Shown in pieces: positions 17,228 through 25,756 of a DNA stretch of 64,000 nucleotides. Within the stretch, counting starts at the first letter, position 1, and each line of letters starts with the position of its first letter. The stretch lies in assembly GCA_002422545.1 (NCBI GenBank), contig DIWF01000008.1, forward strand, positions 1 through 64,000, read 5' to 3'. Made by a program: the position numbers and the translations under genes. Source of the DNA: Firmicutes bacterium UBA6113. GTDB taxonomy: Bacteria; Bacillota; Clostridia; Tissierellales; Sedimentibacteraceae. Below the pieces are notes generated by a model. It did not search any database, was not told the DNA's origin, and was given only the letters and a program-made list of their open reading frames with translations.

Positions 17228-17318
17228 GGTTATCCCCCCCGATAACCAAAATATATTCCCAATACCCCTTTTATGCATATTAATGCTTCACAACAATGGC
17301 CACCAGGCCATTTTTGTG
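17228..17318 (+). ncRNA. Candidate small RNA of about 90 nt with C-rich loop
   Basis: The predicted transcript starts at G17228, seven bases after a consensus promoter. It begins at once with hairpin GGTTATC-CCCCCC-GATAACC (the DNA dyad extends to a perfect 12 bp, 17223-17252). A single-stranded stretch contains TTCCC and ACCCCTTTTATG. The 3' end is AATGGCC-ACCA-GGCCATT (17295-17312) running into TTTTTGTGTTTT. A C-rich loop plus unpaired CCCC followed by U is the layout of Gram-positive regulatory RNAs that pair with SD sequences; RsaE/RoxS-like RNAs carry a similar CCCCUU motif. Homology to any known RNA is not claimed. No open frame of note lies here. It sits between iscS (divergent) and the class IV aminotransferase. 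Confidence 0.55.
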
Positions 17319-17324
17319 TTTTAT

Positions 17325-17535
17325 GACCTAACCCCATTTTTTCGACCGGAGGAAGAAAAAAATGGATGGTAGGTCAAACGCAATGAGTTCCCAAATTATG
17401 CGACCGTCAGGGAGCTGATAATTTGGTGAACGAAACTGCGATATGACCAGCACAGCCTACGGAAGTCAAAAGTAGGTCAAACGCAATGAGTTGCAATTTT
17501 GTGCGACCGTAGGAAGAAAAAAATGGGGTTAGGTC
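17325..17535. repeat. Family C element with 18-bp terminal inverted repeats
   Basis: The ends GACCTAACCCCATTTTTT (17325-17342) and its exact complement (17518-17535) bound a 211-bp non-coding element. Inside, the 18-mer GGTCAAACGCAATGAGTT occurs exactly twice (17372-17389, 17475-17492), CGACCG occurs three times (17343, 17401, 17504), and GGAAGAAAAAAATGG occurs twice. A central stem CCAAATTAT/ATAATTTGG (17391-17399, 17418-17426) encloses one CGACCG. It resembles a MITE or a composite of stem modules built by nested duplication. It begins seven bases after the small-RNA terminator and ends 18 bp before the aminotransferase stop. No open frame of note. Confidence 0.8.
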
Positions 17536-17552
17536 AAAGCAATGAATTCCCG

Positions 17553-18359
17553 CTATTTCTTCATTTCTTCCAAATACAACCTTGATACTTCTCTTACAAC
17601 ATCATTTGCCGCTGAATTGTACAACTTATCATCTATTTTTCTTATGGGAAGCACATCGTTTGAAGTTCCTGTTATAAATGCTGCATCAAAACTATTAAGT
17701 TCATCAAAATGAACAATTCTTTTTTCCACTTCCACATTGCTTGCCATGCACACATCAATTACCTTGCTTCTTGTTACTCCAAGAAGAACTGCTTCATCAG
17801 GAGAAGTTATTATTTTTTCTCCTTTGACAAAAAATACGTTTGATTTGCTTCCTTCGCTTACTGTGTTGTCATCATTTACAAGAATCGCTTCAAATGATCT
17901 TGTATCATCAATTACCTTCTGCACTTCTTCTTTGAAATTTTTTTCAAAAGCCTTAACGTTTGGATTTTTTCTGTGCATCTTTACAGTAACCGTATCCACA
18001 CCTTCCTGGAACTGTTTTTTTGAAGGATAGTGACTTTCGATGAAATAAAAAAGCAGAATATCTTCATCTGTAAAATAATATGAAACCCTTATATTGCAGT
18101 TTAAGAGATTGTTGGCTTCAATCAGCATTTCTGCAGAGCTTTTGTAATATTCATAGTCCAAAACGCCTTTTAATCTGCTTAAGCGTATGCTTTCATTCAT
18201 ACGGTCGAAATGTTCCCTCAAAAAAACCGGGCGTCCTTCCACAATTCTTATTACTTCGTAAATTTTTGCGCTGTCTTTCTTTAATAGTTCTTCCATTTCT
18301 TCTTTTGTAACCAATTTATTGTTTGCAACATTTTTATCTGATACAATGTTTATCATCAT
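17553..18359 (-). CDS. Class IV aminotransferase (aminodeoxychorismate lyase/BCAT/D-amino-acid type)
   Basis: 268 residues from ATG 18359, six bases after GGAAGG; an upstream ATG abuts the SD site. Fold type IV PLP features: FEVIR-like start (YEVIRIVEGRPVFLREHFDRM), a lysine in NPNVKAFEKN, the conserved VSEGSKSNVFF and LLGVTRSKVI. Class IV enzymes include aminodeoxychorismate lyase (PabC), branched-chain and D-amino-acid aminotransferases; the short length is close to PabC, but no pabA/pabB is nearby, so the substrate is open. The start overlaps the helicase 3' end by 26 bp. Confidence 0.85.
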   Translation of the reverse strand: MMINIVSDKNVANNKLVTKEEMEELLKKDSAKIYEVIRIVEGRPVFLREHFDRMNESIRLSRLKGVLDYEYYKSSAEMLIEANNLLNCNIRVSYYFTDEDILLFYFIESHYPSKKQFQEGVDTVTVKMHRKNPNVKAFEKNFKEEVQKVIDDTRSFEAILVNDDNTVSEGSKSNVFFVKGEKIITSPDEAVLLGVTRSKVIDVCMASNVEVEKRIVHFDELNSFDAAFITGTSNDVLPIRKIDDKLYNSAANDVVREVSRLYLEEMKK

Positions 18360-20688
18360 TTTCATCCTTCCAGAATAAATTTATATTTTCCTTGGCATCA
18401 TCAAAGCTCAGTGTCTTCTTATAGTGTCTCCAATGGTCAGGAAACAATTTTAAATATGTTGATTGACAAAGCCTTGAATCTATAAGCATAACAACACCTC
18501 TGTCATTTTCCGTCCTGATTACACGTCCTGCTGACTGAAGTATCTTGTTAAATCCGGGATATTTGTATGCAAAATCATAGCCTGAATCGAACTTTTCATC
18601 AAAAAATGATTTGATTAAATTTCTTTCAAAGGAAATTTGCGGTATTCCTGTACCTATTATAACCGCACCGATTAATTTTTCAAGGGGTAAATCAATTCCT
18701 TCTGAAAATACTCCCCCCACAACGGTGAAAAGAACCACATCCGTCCTTGTTTTGAATTTTTCCACTATTTCTGATTGTTCATCCTCATTGATTCCCTGGG
18801 TTTGAACAATGATGTCTCCAATGCCGAACAGTTCTGAATATGTTTCAACCACTTTTTCCATGAAGCCGTATGAAGGAAAAAAAACCATGTAATTTCCCCT
18901 TTTACCGTTTATTGCAGCATTTATGAATGAACATGACTCTTTAATATTAGCGTCCCTCACTGCATAATTCATTGAAATGCCGCTTGTTATTAACAATTTC
19001 AGATTTTCTTCCCTAAAAGGCGATTTGATTTTTAAAATGTAATCATCCTCTTCTCCCCCAAGCATGTACCTGAAATATTTAAGAGGAGTGAGTGTGGCCG
19101 AAAAGAAAATACATGACCATGCGTTTTTTTCAATTTCCTTCAGGATGTCCGATGGATTTATTAAAAACAATTTTACCATTGTTTCTTTCTTGTTAAAATC
19201 AGCATAATAGCAGAAATTGCTGTCTGCAATTTCAGATATTTTAACAAAAAAATTGCTTTTAAAATATATGTCAACAAGTTCTTCCGGAATGTTTTCATTG
19301 TTTCTGTCATTTATATATTTTTCAGCTTCCGCTGTGAATTTTCTTAATGAATTGATGAGTTCCGACGGTTCTTCATGGAGCACGGCAGTTTCTTCATTTA
19401 ACATCTTTTTTATTTCTATGAATTTCTTGTTTATGTTCGTAAGCGTTTTGGCTATTTTTTTATCTCTTTCTTTCATTATTTTGCCTGTCTCATAAAATTC
19501 TTCCTTTACAAGACACGGCGAATACATGCTGCGTGTTCTGTCTTCTAAGTTGTGGGCTTCATCTATGAGAAGTATGTCGTTGGAATTTTTAAAGACATCG
19601 TCCCTTTGAAGGGCAACTCTCGGATCAAAATAATAATTGTAATCACATATAACTGCATCCGACATATAGCTTAGGTCAAGGCTAAGTTCAAAAGGGCACA
19701 GATGGTATTCCTTGGCTGTTTCTTCAATGTATTCTCTAGAATAAAGGCATTCTTCCTTCAAGGATTTTTTAAGAGGAACATTGAGCCTGTCGAAGTATCC
19801 TTTTGCATATGGGCAGTATTCCGGGTCACATTTTGTTTCTTCCATGAAACACACTTTTTCTTTGGCTGTTATAACCGTTGTTCTAAGCTTCAGCCCTTTA
19901 CTTGTCATCATTTTGATGGTGTTGAATGCAATTGACTTTGTTGAGGACTTTGCAGTAAGATAAAATATTTTTGAATTTTGTTTTACGTTCATGGACTTTA
20001 TTGCAGGGAAAAGGCATGACACAGTTTTTCCCACACCTGTTGGGGCCTGGACGAACAGTTTTTTTCCCTCTTTTATTGTCCTGAATACTGCAACAGAAAA
20101 ATTCCTTTGTCCCTGCCTGTAGCCGGAAAAAGGAAAATCAAGTTCTTCAATTGACTGTTCTCTTTCTTTTTTGAGCCTTATGATTGTTTCTGCCCAGTCT
20201 AAATACATCTCAAGAAGTTCGTAGAAAAAAACTTTCAGTTCCAATGCGCTGTATTTTTTCGTAAATACTTTCGTCTTACCGCTGTCTAGGTTGAAGTATC
20301 TAAGCTGGACTGTCAATTCTTCCGCCCCGTTTTCAATGCTGTACATGTAGGCATAACATTTGGCCTGAGCAGAGTGAGCAGCGTTGTAATTTTCATCTAT
20401 ATGTTCAAGGTCTGTGTATGTGGACTTTATTTCATCAATTGTTGTTTTGTAGTCTTCTGTTATTACTCCATCTGCTCTTCCTTCAACAATGAACAAAATA
20501 TCACCAATGGTAAATTCATCCTTGAGGTAATATTCTTTTTTGTAGTTTTCACCCATGTTTGACTGCAGCAGCTTATGTGCCTTCATGCCTTCCATGGCTC
20601 TGTCAGGACTTAAGTTTTTTACATTTATGTCGCCGCTTTTATATACAAATTCAACCAGCTCCCTAACCGAAAGTTTAATATTATCCAT
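18334..20688 (-). CDS. Nuclease-helicase: PD-(D/E)xK domain fused to XPD/DinG-like Fe-S helicase
   Basis: 784 residues from ATG 20688 behind AGGAG. N-terminal 1-165 looks like a RecB/Cas4-type nuclease: Asp73 (EGRADG), Glu86 and Lys88 (DEIKS), then Gln108 and Tyr112 (AQAKCYAYM), the QxxxY motif. The helicase part has Walker A APTGVGKT (215-222), four cysteines C280, C287, C292 and C331 placed as in XPD-type Fe-S domains, a DEAH box (LLIDEAHNLEDR), and motif VI QSAGRVIRTEND. It should unwind and possibly cut DNA in repair. It appears complete. No other recombination gene is adjacent. Confidence 0.85.
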   Translation of the reverse strand: MDNIKLSVRELVEFVYKSGDINVKNLSPDRAMEGMKAHKLLQSNMGENYKKEYYLKDEFTIGDILFIVEGRADGVITEDYKTTIDEIKSTYTDLEHIDENYNAAHSAQAKCYAYMYSIENGAEELTVQLRYFNLDSGKTKVFTKKYSALELKVFFYELLEMYLDWAETIIRLKKEREQSIEELDFPFSGYRQGQRNFSVAVFRTIKEGKKLFVQAPTGVGKTVSCLFPAIKSMNVKQNSKIFYLTAKSSTKSIAFNTIKMMTSKGLKLRTTVITAKEKVCFMEETKCDPEYCPYAKGYFDRLNVPLKKSLKEECLYSREYIEETAKEYHLCPFELSLDLSYMSDAVICDYNYYFDPRVALQRDDVFKNSNDILLIDEAHNLEDRTRSMYSPCLVKEEFYETGKIMKERDKKIAKTLTNINKKFIEIKKMLNEETAVLHEEPSELINSLRKFTAEAEKYINDRNNENIPEELVDIYFKSNFFVKISEIADSNFCYYADFNKKETMVKLFLINPSDILKEIEKNAWSCIFFSATLTPLKYFRYMLGGEEDDYILKIKSPFREENLKLLITSGISMNYAVRDANIKESCSFINAAINGKRGNYMVFFPSYGFMEKVVETYSELFGIGDIIVQTQGINEDEQSEIVEKFKTRTDVVLFTVVGGVFSEGIDLPLEKLIGAVIIGTGIPQISFERNLIKSFFDEKFDSGYDFAYKYPGFNKILQSAGRVIRTENDRGVVMLIDSRLCQSTYLKLFPDHWRHYKKTLSFDDAKENINLFWKDENDDKHCIR

Positions 20689-20763
20689 AATCAACTCCTG
20701 CAGTTGCAAAAAAATAAACACCTTCGTGTCTATTATATCAAATGTTTACTTAATTTAAAACGC

Positions 20764-21153
20764 TTATTTTATATATTGTATGCAAGTAACTCTGTTTCCT
20801 TCAATGGAAAATTTATCAGAAAGTCCTTCTACCAGCATAAGTCCTCTTCCTGATTCTGAAAAATCGTATTCTCCCAATTTTTTATGAATATAGTTAACAC
20901 CTTTTCCTTCGTCAGCAACCTCTATGGTGATGCATCTGTTGTTTATTAGAACTCTGACGCTCACAAGTTTGCTCGTATCTTCGCCATTGCCGTGCATGAC
21001 GCCGTTTATGAGCAATTCATAAAGAATTATCTTGGTGTTAAAAAAGATGTTTTCATTTATTGCGTCCCTTATATCAAGCAAGATGTCTTCAACTATATTC
21101 TTAACACCGCTTAAATCACTATGGACTTTTTTTTCAAGTTTATAATCCATCAT
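20764..21153 (-). CDS. RsbW/SpoIIAB-like ATP-binding protein
   Basis: 129 residues with the GHKL ATPase boxes: N-box NTKIILYELLINGVMHGN (about 39-56), VADEGKG (about 87) and ESGRGLMLVEGL (about 105). The single-domain form matches anti-sigma serine kinases. No sigma factor or anti-sigma antagonist lies beside it, so its partner is unknown. The start is ATG 21153 or 21150 behind GGGAGGAG. It is flanked by the helicase and engB in the same direction. Confidence 0.82.
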   Translation of the reverse strand: MMDYKLEKKVHSDLSGVKNIVEDILLDIRDAINENIFFNTKIILYELLINGVMHGNGEDTSKLVSVRVLINNRCITIEVADEGKGVNYIHKKLGEYDFSESGRGLMLVEGLSDKFSIEGNRVTCIQYIK

Positions 21154-21230
21154 TACTCCTCCCGTTGATAATAATATACCCTGTTTTTGGCTGTTTAATC
21201 ACCCTGAGCAATTATTCGGAATATGATTTT

Positions 21231-21827
21231 TTATTCTTCTTTTATTCCAAGTACATTTTCAAACAAATTCCATATTTCTTCAACCCCTGCTTTTGAAGAG
21301 GAGGAGAAGGGAAATATAAGTCCGTTTTCTTTAATTTCCAGCGTTTTTTTAATTATTGCAACACTTTTTATCTGCTGCTGTCTTGAAAGTTTATCTGCTT
21401 TTGACGCAATGACGTATCCTGTGTATCCGCAGCTTTTTATCCAGTTGTACATCTGAATGTCGTTTTGGCTCGGTTCATGTCTGATGTCAACCAAAAGAAA
21501 GACTTCTCTCAATTGATTTCTGTTGTGCAGATATGTGTCAATCATCGGTGACCACTTGTCTTTTTCTGTCTTTGATACCTTTGCGTATCCGTAACCTGGC
21601 AAATCCACAAAGTTTAACATGTCATTTATGTTGTAAAAATTGATTGTCTGGGTTTTTCCCGGCTGTGAGCTGGTCCTAGCCAGGCTTTTTCTGTTTAAAA
21701 GCGCGTTTATCATTGATGATTTTCCAACATTTGATTTTCCTGCAAAAGCAATTTCAGGAACAACTGTAGCCGGATACTGTTCCTTTTTTACAGCCGTCAT
21801 TATAATTTCAGCTTTTCTGATTATCAT
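21231..21827 (-). CDS. engB: Ribosome biogenesis GTPase EngB/YsxC
   Basis: 198 residues. G1 GKSNVGKSS (about 30-38), G3 DLPGYGYAK, G4 ASKADK and G5-like FSSSSKAG are visible. EngB helps late 50S assembly in Firmicutes and in its usual position lies directly downstream of lon, as here. A family B repeat fills the gap between the two genes. Confidence 0.96.
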   Translation of the reverse strand: MIIRKAEIIMTAVKKEQYPATVVPEIAFAGKSNVGKSSMINALLNRKSLARTSSQPGKTQTINFYNINDMLNFVDLPGYGYAKVSKTEKDKWSPMIDTYLHNRNQLREVFLLVDIRHEPSQNDIQMYNWIKSCGYTGYVIASKADKLSRQQQIKSVAIIKKTLEIKENGLIFPFSSSSKAGVEEIWNLFENVLGIKEE

Positions 21828-21847
21828 ATTATCCTCTTTCCTAATGA

Positions 21848-21960
21848 AATTAAGAATTAAGAGTTAAGAATTAAGAATTAAGAATTAAATGTTGGATTTG
21901 TGCCGTTGCACAAATCCTTCAATTTTCATTCTTCACTCTTCATTCTTCACTCTTCATTTT
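21848..21960. repeat. Family B inverted repeat, copy B1
   Basis: An A-rich arm of tandem TTAAGAATTAA-type units (21848-21888), a central perfect hairpin GGATTTGTGC/GCACAAATCC (21894-21917), and a T-rich arm of TTCATTCTTCACTC units. It reaches into the lon stop codon (21959-21961). Confidence 0.85.
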
Positions 21961-24286
21961 ATCTAAGTGCTTCCTTAACAACATCTTCAATCCTGTCAGC
22001 GTACACAATTTCCATTGAGCGTAGGATTTTATTGTCGATTTTTGAAACATCAGCCTTGTTTTTTGAGCATAGAACAACTTTTTTTATGCCTGCTCTTTTT
22101 GCAGCAAGAAGCTTTTCCTTAAGTCCTCCAATAGGGAGAACTCTTCCTGTTATTGTTATTTCACCTGTCATGGCCACATCTTTTCTTACAGGCTTCTTTG
22201 TAAGAGCCGAAATCAAAGCTGTTGCCATGGTAATGCCTGCAGAAGGGCCATCCTTTGGTATGGCTCCTTCAGGAACGTGGACATGTATGTCTGTTTCTTT
22301 GAACATTGTGTAATCTATGTTGAACTTTTCTGCATTTGACTTGATGTAGCTAAGCGCTGCCATGGCAGATTCCTTCATTACATCTCCCAGCTGACCTGTA
22401 AGCTGAAGTTTTCCATCGCCCTTCATGGTGTTGACTTCAATAAACAGTGTTTCTCCGCCAACCTGTGTCCATGCAAGCCCTGTAACAACACCCACCTGGT
22501 CGTCCTCATATGCCAAATCATAGTCATACTTTGGTATTCCAAGGTAATTCTTAAGGTTCATGCTGTTGATAGCAACTGTCTTTTTCTTTTTCTCTGCAAT
22601 TTGAACTGCAGATTTTCTCACTAGTTTTCCTATGTTTCTTTCAAGATTTCTCACACCTGATTCTCTGGTGTATCTTTCAATAATTTCATTTATTGCATTT
22701 TCAGATATCTTAACTTGTCTTTCCTTGAGCCCGTGTTCTAAAACCTGCTTTTTGACAAGATATTTCATAGCAATATTTCTTTTTTCAATATCAGTATAAC
22801 CAGATATTTCAATAACTTCCATTCTGTCCAAAAGAGGTTCCGGAATTGTTGATGTTGAATTTGCTGTTGTTATAAACATTACATTTTCCAGGCTGAAAGG
22901 TGCTTCAATATAATGGTCCGTAAATGTGCTGTGCTGTTCAGGATCCAGTGCTTCAAGAAGTGCAGAAGCAGGATCTCCTTTAAAGTCGCTGGAGAGCTTA
23001 TCAATTTCATCCAGCAAAAAGACTGGGTTGTTCACTTTAGCTTTTGCTATGGATGATATTATTCTTCCCGGTATTGCACCAATATATGTCCTTCTGTGAC
23101 CTCTTATTTCAGCTTCGTCTCTCACACCACCAAGAGATATCCTTACATATTTTCTGTTCATTGCCCTAGCAATAGACTTTGCTATGGACGTCTTTCCAAC
23201 TCCTGGAGGTCCCACAAAGCAAAGTATAGGGCCTTTCATGTTTTTGTTAATGAGTTTTACTGCAAGATACTCAAGAATTCTTTCCTTTACTTCTTCGAGG
23301 CCGAAATGGTCTTCAGAAAGGATTGACCTTGCTTTTTTAAGGTCTGTGTTGTCCTTTGTTTTCTTGTCCCAAGGCATGTCAATAAGCCAGTCCACATATG
23401 TCCTGATGACTCCTGCATCAGGAGATGAGGGAGAAATCTTGAGAAGTTTGCTAACTTCTTTTTCAGCTTTTTCCTTAACTTCCTTAGGCATGTGCGCTTC
23501 TTCTATCTTCTTAAGGTATTCATCAACTTCAAACTCGGCAGATTCATCTTCACCCAGCTCTTTTTGAATTGCCCTTAACTGTTCTTTTAAATAATAATCC
23601 CTCTGAAATTCGCTTACTTGTTTTTTCACAACTTCGCCTATTTCGCTTTCTATCTGAAGAACTTTAATTTCCTTGGCAAGGATTGAATTTATAGCTTCAA
23701 GCCTTTTGTAAGGATCAAATATTTCCAGAAGACTTTGCTTTTGTTCAGGCTTCAGATAAATATAAGATGAAACAACATCTGCAAGCTTGTCGGGATTTTT
23801 GATTTCCTTTAGAGTTATTGTTGCATCCGGTGAAATTTTCGGATACACTGACGAATATTCTTCAAAATTTTCCATGGTAAGCCTTACCATTGCTTCCATG
23901 CTGTCGTCAAGAGGCAGTTCAAAGTTGTAAATGTATTCATCCAGCACAACCTCAAAATAAGGTTCCTCCTGGGTTATGGAAACAATTTTAGCTCTTCGTA
24001 TTCCTTCCACCAGCACTCTTATGTTGTCGCCGGGCATTTTTATCATTTGTTTTATTTTACAGATAACTCCGACTTCGTAAAAATCATCTTCCTTAGGGGA
24101 ATCTATGTCAGCTTCTTTTTGAACCGTAAGAAATATGTCAGAATCTTCAAGCATGGCTTCTTCCAATGCATTGATTGACTTTTCCCTTCCTATGTCAAAA
24201 TGAATCACTGTATCCGGAAAAATACCAATTCCCCTGATTGGAATCAGAGGTAGGCTTCTGTTTTCTGTACTGTAATTTTCAATCAT
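21959..24286 (-). CDS. lon: ATP-dependent protease Lon
   Basis: 775 residues from ATG 24286 behind AAGGAG. The frame stays open a further 37 codons upstream, but that part is repeat A2 and is not protein. Order: N-terminal substrate domain (about 10-210), coiled region, AAA+ with Walker A GPPGVGKTS (about 357) and FLLDEIDKL, then the LonA protease domain with catalytic Ser682 (PKDGPSAG) and the lysine of GGLKEKLLAA. It degrades misfolded and regulatory proteins in the cytoplasm. Together with clpX, clpP and tig it forms a proteostasis block. Confidence 0.97.
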   Translation of the reverse strand: MIENYSTENRSLPLIPIRGIGIFPDTVIHFDIGREKSINALEEAMLEDSDIFLTVQKEADIDSPKEDDFYEVGVICKIKQMIKMPGDNIRVLVEGIRRAKIVSITQEEPYFEVVLDEYIYNFELPLDDSMEAMVRLTMENFEEYSSVYPKISPDATITLKEIKNPDKLADVVSSYIYLKPEQKQSLLEIFDPYKRLEAINSILAKEIKVLQIESEIGEVVKKQVSEFQRDYYLKEQLRAIQKELGEDESAEFEVDEYLKKIEEAHMPKEVKEKAEKEVSKLLKISPSSPDAGVIRTYVDWLIDMPWDKKTKDNTDLKKARSILSEDHFGLEEVKERILEYLAVKLINKNMKGPILCFVGPPGVGKTSIAKSIARAMNRKYVRISLGGVRDEAEIRGHRRTYIGAIPGRIISSIAKAKVNNPVFLLDEIDKLSSDFKGDPASALLEALDPEQHSTFTDHYIEAPFSLENVMFITTANSTSTIPEPLLDRMEVIEISGYTDIEKRNIAMKYLVKKQVLEHGLKERQVKISENAINEIIERYTRESGVRNLERNIGKLVRKSAVQIAEKKKKTVAINSMNLKNYLGIPKYDYDLAYEDDQVGVVTGLAWTQVGGETLFIEVNTMKGDGKLQLTGQLGDVMKESAMAALSYIKSNAEKFNIDYTMFKETDIHVHVPEGAIPKDGPSAGITMATALISALTKKPVRKDVAMTGEITITGRVLPIGGLKEKLLAAKRAGIKKVVLCSKNKADVSKIDNKILRSMEIVYADRIEDVVKEALR

Positions 24287-24298
24287 ATTTTTCTCCTT

Positions 24299-24463
24299 AT
24301 TAAAAAGTTGCTCCGCAACTCCGCTAGGGGGACCTATGTCCCCCTTCGGCGTAAAAATACTAACGTATTTTTGACTCCGCACCCCCCTTGACGGCAAGGG
24401 CGTCCCGCCCTTTGCAATCCTCGTTTTAATAATATAGGAAAGTTCTCTTTCCTATATTATTAA
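24299..24463. repeat. Family A multi-hairpin repeat, copy A2 (long form)
   Basis: Same order as A1: AGTTGCTCCGCAACT, GGGGGACC-TATG-TCCCCC, CTTCGGCG, a stem TAAAAATAC/GTATTTTTG, an extra module of about 45 nt containing GGCAAGGGCG, GCAATCCTCGTTTT, and a 16-bp perfect stem TAATAATATAGGAAAG-TTCT-complement (24427-24462). It lies between the clpX terminator and the lon SD site. Confidence 0.88.
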
Positions 24464-24491
24464 AAACTGCCTGCGAAGGCAGGCAGTTTTA
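24464..24491 (-). terminator. Intrinsic terminator of clpX
   Basis: AAAACTGCCTGC-GAAG-GCAGGCAGTTTT forms a 12-bp stem, and TTTTTAATAA follows on the minus strand. It overlaps the clpX stop codon. Confidence 0.85.
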
Positions 24492-25745
24492 TGAAGCATT
24501 TTCTTTATTATCAGATAGAGGCTTTTTGGTTAAAACTAATTTAGGCTCGCTTTTATTTATGATAGTGTCTTTTGTGATGACACATTTCTTAATATCATTT
24601 CTTGACGGTATTTCATACATGACATCAGTCATTGTACTTTCAAGTATACCACGAAGACCTCTTGCACCTGTATTAATTTCCAAAGCTTTGCTGGCAATTT
24701 CCTCTAAGGCTTCTTTTTCAATTTCCAATTCAACATTGTCCATCTTGAACAATTCCTTGTATTGCTTCACAAGGGCGTTCTTTGGTTCTGTCAAAATTGA
24801 AATCAAAGCTTTTTTATCCAATTTATCCAAGGCAACAACAACCGGCAGCCTTCCTATGAATTCAGGTATAAGCCCGAACTTCAACAAGTCCTGGGACTGA
24901 ACCTGCTTTAAAAGCTTATCTGCATCAACAGTGTTTCCTGAAATATCTGCACCAAAGCCTATACTCTTCTTACCGACTCTCTTCTGGACGATTTTTTCAA
25001 TTCCGTCGAAGGCTCCTCCAAGTATAAACAATATGTTTGTTGTGTCGATCTGAATGAATTCCTGGTGCGGATGCTTTCTTCCTCCCTGAGGAGGAACATT
25101 GGCAACAGTTCCTTCAAGTATTTTAAGTAAAGCCTGCTGCACGCCTTCTCCACTTACATCCCTTGTTATTGATGGGTTTTCAGAACGCCTTGAAATTTTA
25201 TCAATTTCATCAATATAAATTATGCCCTTTTCTGCCCTCTCCACATCGAAATCTGAAGCTTGCAGAAGTTTAAGCAATATGTTTTCTACATCTTCCCCAA
25301 CATACCCTGCTTCCGTCAATGATGTGGCATCTGCAATGGCAAACGGCACATTCAAAAGTTTTGCAAGAGTTTGAGCCAGATATGTCTTTCCGCTTCCGGT
25401 TGGCCCAAGTAAAAGGATATTGCTCTTTTGAATGTCAATTCCTTCATCTTTACCTTTAAAGTTTATTCTTTTGTAATGATTGTAAACAGCCACTGCCAAT
25501 GCTTTTTTTGCCTGGTCCTGCTGGATAACATATTCGTCAAGTTTATCTTTAATTTCCTTTGGTTTAGGAAGTTCGGTGAAGTCATATTCTTCGAATAAAT
25601 CCACGTCCTCATCAACTATGTTGTGGCACAGTTCAATGCATTCATCACAAATATAAACATCTGGACCTGCTATGAGCCTTCTGACCTGCTCCTGCGACTT
25701 CCCGCAAAACGAGCACTTGATTTGTTTCTCATTGACTTTGCTCAT
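24489..25745 (-). CDS. clpX: ATP-dependent Clp protease ATP-binding subunit ClpX
   Basis: 418 residues. The N-terminal zinc domain has C11/C14 and C33/C36 (CSFCGK, CDEC). Walker A GPTGSGKT, Walker B IIYIDEIDKI, and the ClpP-docking loop IGFGAD are present. It unfolds tagged substrates and feeds them to ClpP, whose gene lies 11 bp upstream. SD AAGGAG precedes the start. Confidence 0.98.
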   Translation of the reverse strand: MSKVNEKQIKCSFCGKSQEQVRRLIAGPDVYICDECIELCHNIVDEDVDLFEEYDFTELPKPKEIKDKLDEYVIQQDQAKKALAVAVYNHYKRINFKGKDEGIDIQKSNILLLGPTGSGKTYLAQTLAKLLNVPFAIADATSLTEAGYVGEDVENILLKLLQASDFDVERAEKGIIYIDEIDKISRRSENPSITRDVSGEGVQQALLKILEGTVANVPPQGGRKHPHQEFIQIDTTNILFILGGAFDGIEKIVQKRVGKKSIGFGADISGNTVDADKLLKQVQSQDLLKFGLIPEFIGRLPVVVALDKLDKKALISILTEPKNALVKQYKELFKMDNVELEIEKEALEEIASKALEINTGARGLRGILESTMTDVMYEIPSRNDIKKCVITKDTIINKSEPKLVLTKKPLSDNKENAS

Positions 25746-25756
25746 TAAAACACTCC

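Noticed and set aside
21848..21960. CRISPR-like array from the ATTAAGAATTAA units
   Set aside because: Units are 5-12 bp, directly adjacent and without spacers; the whole is an inverted repeat.
24287..24397. In-frame N-terminal extension of Lon by 37 residues
   Set aside because: It is translated repeat A2; the same PKGDIGPxSGVAEQLF peptide arises from A1. The SD AAGGAG stands before ATG 24286.
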